Part shown: positions 57,870 through 64,000 of the stretch, one piece after another | Layout: each line of letters begins with the position of its first letter | Numbering within the stretch: the stretch's first letter is position 1 | NCBI RefSeq assembly: GCF_036231945.1 | Contig: NZ_CP109599.1 | Span: 2,512,501-2,576,500 of the forward strand | Origin: Streptomyces sp. NBC_01429 | GTDB taxonomy: Bacteria > Actinomycetota > Actinomycetes > Streptomycetales > Streptomycetaceae | Reading direction: 5' to 3' | DNA length: 64,000 nucleotides | Position numbers and translations under genes: made by a program | Notes under the pieces: generated by a model | Told to the model about the DNA's origin: nothing | The model's input: the letters and a program-made list of their open reading frames with translations, nothing else | Databases searched by the model: none

Positions 57870-58265
57870 ATGCGGCTTTCCTCGGTACCACTGCCCGTCA
57901 TGATCGTGGCGGTGGCTCTCGCGATCGCCGTCTTTCTGCGCGCGTGGTTGCCGCTGATGGACACCACGGAGCAGAAGGTGAAGGTCGGGGTGGCCGCGGC
58001 GCTGGGACTTGTCGCGATCGGCGCGGGCGGGGTGGTGAAGTTCGGCTGGCCGCTGAGCACGGCGCTCGCCTACTACCTCGTCATCATGGTGTCGTTCGCG
58101 ATCGGTACGCTCGGCCACTCCACGTCGATCAGAGCCGTCGCGAGCCGCGAGGCCGCCGAGGGCCCGAGCAAGGAGAATCAGCTGTCCGGTCTGATGATGA
58201 TCCAGCTCTTCGGCGTGATGGGGGCGCTCTTCGTGCTCGGCGGGAATCTTTTCGAGGACTTCTGA
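57870..58265 (+). CDS. Small membrane protein downstream of corA
   Basis: 131 residues, four hydrophobic segments (VPLPVMIVAVALAIAVFLRAW, VGVAAALGLVAIGAGGVVKFG, ALAYYLVIMVSFAIGTLG, GLMMIQLFGVMGALFVLGG). GGAGG 6 bases before the ATG, 23 bases after corA. Family not recognised. Position suggests a cation-transport or membrane-potential accessory role, which is inference. Confidence 0.8.
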   Translation: MRLSSVPLPVMIVAVALAIAVFLRAWLPLMDTTEQKVKVGVAAALGLVAIGAGGVVKFGWPLSTALAYYLVIMVSFAIGTLGHSTSIRAVASREAAEGPSKENQLSGLMMIQLFGVMGALFVLGGNLFEDF

Positions 58266-58284
58266 GCGGACCGGGAGAGAATCC

Positions 58285-58671
58285 ATGCTCGACATACCCC
58301 GTGCGGTCATATTCCTGGTGTTCGCGCTCGGCATCGCCGTTTTCGCCCTGGCCTACATCATGCTGACCGTCACCTGGGGCCAGCGCTCGGTGCTCCTGTG
58401 GATGCTCATCCCGCTCACCGGCGGGATCGGACTCGGCCTCGGCAAGGGCGAGTCGATCGATGTGCTGCTCTTCAGCCTGGGCGGCTGCTTCTTCATGCTG
58501 GCGGCCCTGATGGCCTTCCCCAGGGGCAGGAGGAGAGAGCTGTACCGGCGCGAGGCGGCCGGGGAGAAAGTCGACTGGCAGGAGGCGGCGCCCCCGACGT
58601 GGGCCGTCTGGGTCTTCACCTGCACGGTATGTCTCTGGGCCGTCTTCTCCTTCGTCGCCACCGGCGGATGA
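58285..58671 (+). CDS. Small membrane protein
   Basis: 128 residues with three to four hydrophobic segments (RAVIFLVFALGIAVFALAYIML, SVLLWMLIPLTGGIGLGLGKG, VLLFSLGGCFFMLAALMAF, WVFTCTVCLWAVFSFVA) and a basic cytoplasmic loop RGRRRELYRREAAGEKVDWQ. GGAGAG upstream of ATG. Its stop overlaps the start of the next gene (ATGA). Family not recognised. Confidence 0.8.
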   Translation: MLDIPRAVIFLVFALGIAVFALAYIMLTVTWGQRSVLLWMLIPLTGGIGLGLGKGESIDVLLFSLGGCFFMLAALMAFPRGRRRELYRREAAGEKVDWQEAAPPTWAVWVFTCTVCLWAVFSFVATGG

Positions 58672-59252
58672 CGGAGCCGACGGAGATGAGGGGGAACCGC
58701 GTGAAGCCGCGCGTGCTGCGCAGACCGAGCATCCGGTACTCCACCCTGACGGCCTGCTTCGCGGGCTACGTGGCGATTCCGGTGCTCTGGTCCCTCTCGT
58801 ACACGTACAACTCCCTGGGCGACCTGCTCATGGTCTCCTCGGTCCTGCTCGCCGTCTCCTGGCTCGTGTTCCGGATCGGCCGGGCCCGGGTGGAGATCCA
58901 TGACGGCGGGCTGGTGCTGGTGGGGGTGCTGGGCAGGGACTGGATTCCCTGGGGCGCGTATCTGATGGTCGACACCGAGGGCGGACTCACCGTGCGGGCG
59001 CGCGGCGAACGGAGTTACGAGGTCGCCGCGTTCGGCGGCTCGCTCATCGAGGAGATGCTCGCCTCGCGCGGCCGGAGCCGGACCGTCCGGGCGGCCGAGG
59101 CGATCAGGGCCGCTTCCCGGGACACGCCGGCGCCGGCGCGGCGGGACCGGGAAGTCGTCTCGCGGCGGTGGGAGTTGATCCCCGCCGACCTGCTGCTGTT
59201 CCAGGTGGTCGTACCGCTCGCGCTGACCCAGTCCGGGATCATCCCGATGTGA
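58668..59252 (+). CDS. Membrane protein with bacterial PH-like domain
   Basis: About 194 residues from the ATG overlapping the upstream stop; a GTG 33 bases later has a better ribosome site (GAGGGGG) and may be the real start. Two hydrophobic segments (LTACFAGYVAIPVLWSLSY, DLLMVSSVLLAVSWLVF) precede a beta-rich segment (ARVEIHDGGLVLVGVLGRDWIPW, SYEVAAFGGSLIEEML) resembling bPH domains (PF10756 type). A last hydrophobic segment is at the C-terminus. Function unknown. Confidence 0.75.
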   Translation: MTEPTEMRGNRVKPRVLRRPSIRYSTLTACFAGYVAIPVLWSLSYTYNSLGDLLMVSSVLLAVSWLVFRIGRARVEIHDGGLVLVGVLGRDWIPWGAYLMVDTEGGLTVRARGERSYEVAAFGGSLIEEMLASRGRSRTVRAAEAIRAASRDTPAPARRDREVVSRRWELIPADLLLFQVVVPLALTQSGIIPM

Positions 59253-59337
59253 GCGGGCGGGGTGCGGGGACGAAGGGCCGGCGGGCGAAGGGCCGGTGGC
59301 CGGCAGCCGCTCCCCGGACGCTGGATAAGCTGCGGGC

Positions 59338-59859
59338 ATGACACCACCACCGCTCGGCCCGGCGCTCGTCGAGGAGGCCACCAAGAAGTCCGGCCTCGTG
59401 TGGGTCAGGGGTTCCGGCCCCGACCGCCCGCTGTGGCACGTCTGGCACGAGGGCGCGGCGGTGCTGGTCGGCGACGGCCCCGGGGAGCAGCCGCTGCCGG
59501 GACTGGTGGCCGGTTCCACCGCCGAGGTGACCGTACGGAGCAAGGACAAGGGCGGCCGGCTGGTGGTCTGGACCGCGGCCGTCGTGGAACTGGCGCCGCA
59601 CTCGCCGGAGTGGGAGGCGGCCGTCGCCGAGCTGAAGGGCAAGCGGCTCAACGCGCCGGACGCGGAGGTCATGACGGAGCGCTGGGCGCGGGAGTGCCGG
59701 GTGCTGCGGCTGGTGCCCGGGGACTCGACCACCGAGCTGCCGAGCGGCTCGCTGGCGGCCGCCCCGCTGCCGACCGGCGCGACGACCCGTGAGCCCGTAC
59801 CGGCTTCGCTGGGGCGCCTGCTGTTCAGGCGCGGCAAGAAGTCGGCACGGTCGGCGTAG
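59338..59859 (+). CDS. Hypothetical protein, possible FMN-binding split-barrel-like fold
   Basis: 173 residues. Beta-rich opening GLVWVRGSGPDRPLWHVWHEGAAVLVGDGPGEQ, then AEVTVRSKDKGGRLVVWTAAV and an ERWARECRVLRLVPG segment. This layout recalls PNPOx-like actinobacterial proteins but no flavin motif is certain. ATG start, no strong ribosome site. The following 82 bases contain CCCCGGCCCGTT repeats and no gene. Confidence 0.6.
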   Translation: MTPPPLGPALVEEATKKSGLVWVRGSGPDRPLWHVWHEGAAVLVGDGPGEQPLPGLVAGSTAEVTVRSKDKGGRLVVWTAAVVELAPHSPEWEAAVAELKGKRLNAPDAEVMTERWARECRVLRLVPGDSTTELPSGSLAAAPLPTGATTREPVPASLGRLLFRRGKKSARSA

Positions 59860-59941
59860 TCCCGCGGGGAGAAGCGCGAACCGTCGGCGCGCGTCGCGCC
59901 CGCGTGCCTCTCCCGGCCCGTTCCCCGGCCCGTTCCCCGGC

Positions 59942-60718
59942 CTATTCGCCGGTCTTGGGCAGCCGGCTGCCGTAGTCGACGGTCTGGCCCTTGGACGGGG
60001 CCTCCAGCTCGAAGTCCTTGCCCCAGTCGGCGAGGGTGAGCGTCCCGGCGTTGCCCGCGCGCTCCAGCCGTACGGGGTACGGCGTGCCCTCCAGCGAGAT
60101 GTCCAGCGTGCCGCCGTCGCCCTCGCTGCCGCTGATCTTGATGGTCCGTACGCCACCGATCCGGTCGCGGGCGCCCTTGTTCAACTCGCCGTGCAGGGAC
60201 AGGATTCCGCCGAGCAGCACCTTCATGTCCGTGAACCCGGTCAGCTGCTTGTACGCGGGGTCCTCCTCGGGCACCTTCACATATTTGTCCCCGAGTTTGC
60301 CCGCCGCCTCCGAGTCCGAGGCGCTGGGCGTCGCGGTCGCCTTGCCGCCGGCTCCGTCGTCCGCGTGGCTCCAGAACCCCGCGTCGGCCTTCAGATAGAG
60401 CGCGTCCTCGATCCGCAGCAGCTGGAAGGTGCTGTTCTTCGAGACGACGGAGCCGAGCGCGCCGTTCTCCTTGAGCCGCATGTTGAGCTTGTACGCCTCG
60501 CCGCCGCTGACCAGCGTGCCGGCGAGCCGTACCGCCCCCGCCGTGCCCGCCGCCGTCCGCGCCTTCTTGTCGATCTCGGCGGCGGAGAGCTTGCCGACCC
60601 CGTTCGTCCCCTCGTCCGGATCCTCGCCGCACGCCGTGAGGCCCACGGCCAGTCCCAGGCAGATCGCGACGGGGAGGACGGCCCGGCGGGCCCGGTCCGA
60701 CGATGGGAGAACGGTCAC
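59942..60718 (-). CDS. LppX/LprAFG-like lipoprotein
   Basis: About 258 residues. The signal peptide has RARRAV followed by LPVAICLGLAVGLTACGED with the lipobox LTAC. The mature part, AAEIDKKARTAAGTAGAVRLAGTL, LRIEDALYLKAD, YVKVPEEDPAYKQL and TLTLADWGKDFELEAPS, matches the LolA-like fold of LppX/LprG-type actinobacterial lipoproteins, which bind acyl lipids. GTG at 60718 has AGAGG 10 bases upstream; ATG at 60736 is an alternative. Divergent from the MgtE-N gene. Confidence 0.85.
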   Translation of the reverse strand: MTVLPSSDRARRAVLPVAICLGLAVGLTACGEDPDEGTNGVGKLSAAEIDKKARTAAGTAGAVRLAGTLVSGGEAYKLNMRLKENGALGSVVSKNSTFQLLRIEDALYLKADAGFWSHADDGAGGKATATPSASDSEAAGKLGDKYVKVPEEDPAYKQLTGFTDMKVLLGGILSLHGELNKGARDRIGGVRTIKISGSEGDGGTLDISLEGTPYPVRLERAGNAGTLTLADWGKDFELEAPSKGQTVDYGSRLPKTGE

Positions 60719-60912
60719 AGACGCACTGCCTCTCATACGCTGCTGGGGGGTGGCAGACCGCAGCGTACCCGGGCCGGAGCGACGTCTCGACGCGGAGTAC
60801 CGGGGACGCCGCGCGGACGGATCCGTCACGGCGGGCCACAGTGACTCGGGCTAGCCTGAACCCGTAATCACGCAGGATAGAAGGACAATCAACGACAAGG
60901 AGGCGCTCGGCG

Positions 60913-62259
60913 ATGGCGGCAGGCACGCCCCGGGTCTTCGTCTCGCATCTGGTCGGGGTGCCGGTCTTCGACCCCACCGGCGACCAGATGGGCCGGGTCC
61001 GCGATCTCGTCGCGATGCTGCGCGTCACCGGCCGGCCGCCGCGGCTGCTCGGTCTGGTGGTCGAGATGCTGAGCCGGCGCCGGATCTTCCTGCCGATCAC
61101 CCGGGTGACCGGTATCGAGTCGGGCCAGGTGATCACCACCGGTGTGCTGAACGTCCGGCGCTTCGAGCAGCGGCCGACCGAGCGTCTCGTCCTGGGCGAG
61201 CTGCTCGACCGGCGGGTGCGGCTGGTCGAGAGCGACGAGGAGGTGACCGTCCTCGATGTCGCCATCCACCAGCTGCCGGCCCGCCGCGACTGGGAGATCG
61301 ACAAGGTCTTCGTGGAGCGCGGCAGGAAGAGCGGCGCGCTGCGCAGGCGCGGGGAGGCGCTGACCGTCCCGTGGTCGGCCGTCACCGGCTTCTCACTGGA
61401 GGAGGAGGGGCAGGGCGCGGAGCGCCTGGTCGCCTCCTTCGAGCGGCTGCGCCCGGTCGATCTCGCCAATGTGCTGCACCATCTGACGCCGAAGCGGCGC
61501 GCCGAGGTGGCGGCCGCCCTGGACGACGACCGGCTCGCGGACGTCCTGGAGGAGCTGCCGGACGACGACCAGGTGGAGATCCTCGGCAAGCTCCAGGAGG
61601 AGCGCGCGGCCGACGTCCTGGAGGCGATGGACCCGGACGACGCGGCCGACCTGCTCTCCGAGCTGCCCGAGGCGGACAAGGAGCGGCTGCTGACGCTGAT
61701 GCGCCCCGACGACGCGGCCGACGTCCGGCGGCTGATGTCGTACGAGGAGCGCACGGCCGGCGGTCTGATGACGACCGATCCGATCGTGCTGCGCCCCGAC
61801 GCGACCGTGGCGGACGCGCTGGCCCGGGTGCGGCGGCAGGACCTCTCCCCGGCGCTCGCGGCGCAGGTCTACGTGTGCCGGCCGCCGGACGAGACGCCGA
61901 CGGGCAAGTACCTGGGGACCGTGCACTTCCAGCGGCTCCTGCGGGATCCCCCGTACACGCTGGTCAGCTCGATCGTGGACAGCGATCTGCCGCCGCTGGC
62001 GCCGGGCACCCCGCTGTCGGCGGTCACCAGCCACCTCGCCGCGTACAACATGGTCTCGGCGCCGGTCGTGGACGAGACCGGGGCGCTGCTGGGCGCGGTG
62101 ACGGTCGACGACGTGCTCGACCACCTGCTGCCGGACGACTGGCGCGAGACCGGGTACGCGGGCGACGACGGGACAGAAGAGACGCACAGGACGGAAGAGA
62201 CGGAAGCGGCGCACGGAATGGAAGAGGAAGAGGCGGAAGAGGCGGACCGCGATGCCTGA
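60913..62259 (+). CDS. Soluble PRC-barrel/MgtE-N/CBS protein
   Basis: 448 residues without membrane segments. Residues 1-90: PRC-barrel-like segment (RVFVSHLVGVPVFDPTGDQMG). Residues 170-290: MgtE N-terminal superhelix with repeated ALDDDRLADVLEELPDDDQ and PDDAADLLSELPEADKERLL. Residues 300-430: two CBS motifs (MTTDPIVLRPDATVADALARV and VSAPVVDETGALLGAVTVDDVLDHLLP). The tail is acidic. It is the cytosolic sensor half of an MgtE channel without the pore, so probably a Mg or nucleotide sensor. AAGGAGG before the ATG. Overlaps the DUF1003 gene by 8 bases. Confidence 0.92.
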   Translation: MAAGTPRVFVSHLVGVPVFDPTGDQMGRVRDLVAMLRVTGRPPRLLGLVVEMLSRRRIFLPITRVTGIESGQVITTGVLNVRRFEQRPTERLVLGELLDRRVRLVESDEEVTVLDVAIHQLPARRDWEIDKVFVERGRKSGALRRRGEALTVPWSAVTGFSLEEEGQGAERLVASFERLRPVDLANVLHHLTPKRRAEVAAALDDDRLADVLEELPDDDQVEILGKLQEERAADVLEAMDPDDAADLLSELPEADKERLLTLMRPDDAADVRRLMSYEERTAGGLMTTDPIVLRPDATVADALARVRRQDLSPALAAQVYVCRPPDETPTGKYLGTVHFQRLLRDPPYTLVSSIVDSDLPPLAPGTPLSAVTSHLAAYNMVSAPVVDETGALLGAVTVDDVLDHLLPDDWRETGYAGDDGTEETHRTEETEAAHGMEEEEAEEADRDA

Positions 62260-62872
62260 GCGTCCGGAGTGGGAGGGCGGCGGCCGGGAGCGGACGAAGG
62301 CCGGTTCCGGGGCGGGGGCGACGGCCCTGACGCACGGCGGCCGGGTACGGCTCGACCAGCCGCGTCCGCGGCGGCGCGGGATCCTGCCGGAGCTGCCCGA
62401 GTACGACCCCGAGGCGTTCGGGCGTCTGTCGGAGCGGGTCGCGCGGTTCCTGGGGACGGGCCGCTTCATCGTCTGGATGACGCTGGTCATCGTGGTCTGG
62501 CTGGCGTGGAACATCCTCGTCCCCGCCGAGCTGCGCTTCGACCCGTACCCGTTCATCTTCCTGACGCTCGTGCTCTCGCTCCAGGCGTCGTACGCCGCTC
62601 CGCTGATCCTGCTGGCGCAGAACCGCCAGGACGACCGGGACCGGGTCACGCACGAGCAGGAGCGCAAGCAGAACGAGCGGTCGATCGCGGACACCGAGTA
62701 TCTGACCCGGGAGATCGCGGCGCTGCGGATGGGCCTGGGCGAGGTCGCCACGCGCGACTGGATCCGCTCCGAGCTCCAGGACCTGGTGCGGGAGATGGCC
62801 GAGCGGCGGCCGCCGGACGGGCCGGGGGCCGGTGACGGAGCCGCGCGGGGGCGCGAGGAAGGCGACCGCTGA
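62252..62872 (+). CDS. DUF1003 family membrane protein
   Basis: 206 residues: RRRGILPELPEYDPEAFGRL, then GTGRFIVWMTLVIVVWLAWNIL and YPFIFLTLVLSLQASYAAPLILLAQNRQDDRDR, the two helices and conserved loop (SLQASYAAPLILLAQNRQ) of DUF1003. A charged coiled segment and a Gly/Arg-rich tail follow. Overlap with the MgtE-N gene indicates coupling; in mycobacteria the same pair lies beside mrp (from memory). Function unknown. Confidence 0.93.
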   Translation: MPERPEWEGGGRERTKAGSGAGATALTHGGRVRLDQPRPRRRGILPELPEYDPEAFGRLSERVARFLGTGRFIVWMTLVIVVWLAWNILVPAELRFDPYPFIFLTLVLSLQASYAAPLILLAQNRQDDRDRVTHEQERKQNERSIADTEYLTREIAALRMGLGEVATRDWIRSELQDLVREMAERRPPDGPGAGDGAARGREEGDR

Positions 62873-62914
62873 GGGGCTTTCGTGGGGCGGCGCGGATCGC
62901 CGTACCATCTCCGT

Positions 62915-64000
62915 ATGGCTACCGACACGTACGGAACCGCCGTTCCCGCGGAAGACGCGGTGCGCGATGCGCTGGCGACGGTGAACGACCCCGAGATCCA
63001 CCGGCCGATCACCGACCTCGGCATGGTCAAATCCGTGGAGATCGGTGCCGACGGCGCGGTGGCCGTCACGGTCTATCTGACGGTGTCCGGCTGTCCGATG
63101 CGCGACACCATCACCAGGAACGTGACCGACGCGGTCGCCCGCGTCGCCGGGGTGACCCGGGTCGACGTGACGCTGGACGTGATGGGCGACGAGCAGCGGC
63201 GCGAGCTGGCCGCATCCCTGCGCGGCGGCACGGCCGAGCGCGAGGTGCCCTTCGCGCAGCCGGGGTCGCTGACCCGGGTGTACGCGGTGGCGTCGGGCAA
63301 GGGCGGCGTCGGGAAGTCGTCGGTGACGGTCAACCTGGCGGCGGCCATGGCGGCGGACGGACTGAAGGTCGGCGTCGTCGACGCGGACATCTACGGGCAC
63401 AGCGTGCCGCGCATGCTCGGCGCTGACGGGAAGCCCACCCAGGTCGAGAACATGATCATGCCGCCGTCGGCGCACGGCGTGAAGGTGATCTCCATCGGCA
63501 TGTTCACCCCGGGCAACGCCCCGGTGGTGTGGCGCGGCCCGATGCTGCACCGCGCGCTCCAGCAGTTCCTGGCGGACGTCTTCTGGGGCGATCTGGACGT
63601 GCTGCTGCTGGACCTGCCGCCGGGGACGGGAGACATCGCGATCTCGGTGGCCCAGCTCGTACCGAACGCCGAGATCCTGGTGGTCACCACCCCGCAGCAG
63701 GCGGCGGCCGAGGTGGCGGAGCGGGCCGGCTCCATCGCCGTACAGACCCATCAGAAGATCGTCGGTGTGGTCGAGAACATGTCGGGGCTGCCGTGCCCGC
63801 ACTGCGACGAGATGATCGACGTCTTCGGCACCGGCGGCGGCAAGCTGGTCGCCGAGGGGCTGACGCGGACGACCGGCGCCGAGGTGCCGGTGCTGGGCGC
63901 GATCCCGATCGACGTACGGCTGCGCGAGGGCGGCGACGAGGGCAAGCCCATCGTGCTCTCCGACCCGGACTCACCGGCCGCCGCCGCGCTGCGCGGGATC
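62915..64000 (+). CDS. mrp: Mrp/ApbC-type Fe-S cluster carrier ATPase (3' end outside window)
   Basis: 362 residues are present and the frame is open at the right edge. N-terminal DUF59/MIP18 domain (AVRDALATVNDPEIHRPITDLGMV and YLTVSGCPMRDTI), then the deviant Walker A SGKGGVGKSSVTVN, VDADIYGHSVPRMLG, LDLPPGTGDI (Walker B) and VENMSGLPCPHC with the CxxC cluster ligands. It binds and transfers Fe-S clusters using ATP. ATG start; reading frame and bias are consistent through to the end. Nearly complete compared with the usual 370-380 residues. Confidence 0.95.
   Translation, partial: MATDTYGTAVPAEDAVRDALATVNDPEIHRPITDLGMVKSVEIGADGAVAVTVYLTVSGCPMRDTITRNVTDAVARVAGVTRVDVTLDVMGDEQRRELAASLRGGTAEREVPFAQPGSLTRVYAVASGKGGVGKSSVTVNLAAAMAADGLKVGVVDADIYGHSVPRMLGADGKPTQVENMIMPPSAHGVKVISIGMFTPGNAPVVWRGPMLHRALQQFLADVFWGDLDVLLLDLPPGTGDIAISVAQLVPNAEILVVTTPQQAAAEVAERAGSIAVQTHQKIVGVVENMSGLPCPHCDEMIDVFGTGGGKLVAEGLTRTTGAEVPVLGAIPIDVRLREGGDEGKPIVLSDPDSPAAAALRGI

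Noticed and set aside
1..64000. tRNA, rRNA, insertion sequence or prophage genes
   Set aside because: None seen on either strand; no transposase, integrase or cloverleaf candidates.

Overview
The window is about 72% GC, has strongly GC-biased third codon positions, many GTG starts and GGAGG-type ribosome sites, and carries WblC, AdnA/AdnB, MoeZ, UvrD2, DUF3152 and DUF3107 genes. Together these point to a chromosomal core segment of a Streptomyces or close relative. Nothing looks like a phage, plasmid, insertion sequence, CRISPR array, rRNA or tRNA. Gene density is high and convergent gene pairs are usually separated by long GC-rich hairpins.

Layout. 1-3 kb: partial atypical SDR (-), then a Zincin_2-type protein and a Nudix hydrolase (+). 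3.2-6.3 kb: operon of a TerD-AIM24 fusion and two AIM24 proteins (-). 6.3-9.8 kb: YgjP-like metallopeptidase (-), ThiF-like protein and ABC1 kinase (+). 9.8-11.2 kb: the antibiotic-response regulator wblC behind a long leader with an upstream ORF and an intrinsic terminator (-). 11.2-24.3 kb: DNA repair and redox block (uvrD2, mycoredoxin, nudC, M20 peptidase, adnB, adnA, alkyltransferase-like protein). 24.5-30.4 kb: flippase/pseudokinase fusion, secreted Tap-type peptidase, moeZ. 30.4-35.6 kb: four-gene operon (PelF-like glycosyltransferase, His-rich membrane protein, epimerase, spherulin-4-like glycosidase) that looks like an exopolysaccharide module. 35.8-41.6 kb: tightly overlapping oligopeptide ABC transporter operon preceded by a 32-codon apparently leaderless Cys-containing ORF. 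41.7-50.4 kb: DUF3152 metzincin-like protein, alpha/beta hydrolases, TetR regulator, DUF3107, MiaE-like ferritin-fold protein, DEAD-box helicase with a basic-repeat tail. 50.5-55.7 kb: NYN protein, 50-aa ORF, MarC, PHP phosphoesterase, DUF6758, MFS exporter. 55.7-64 kb: Suppressor-of-fused domain protein, CorA, small membrane proteins, LppX-like lipoprotein, soluble MgtE-N/CBS protein, DUF1003 protein and the start of Mrp.

From memory, gene content around 1-29 kb and 41-49 kb matches the M. tuberculosis Rv3195-Rv3211 block (zincin, ABC1 kinase, whiB7, uvrD2, mycoredoxin, nudC, adnB, adnA, ATL, moeZ, DUF3152, TetR, DUF3107, MiaE-like, rhlE), and the right end resembles Rv1229c-Rv1232c (mrp, DUF1003, MgtE-N/CBS). 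The Streptomyces-specific insertions into this ancestral block are mainly the polysaccharide module and the peptide transporter with its leader ORF; these are the best places to look for undescribed biology. All functional calls rest on reading motifs by eye; no database search was run.
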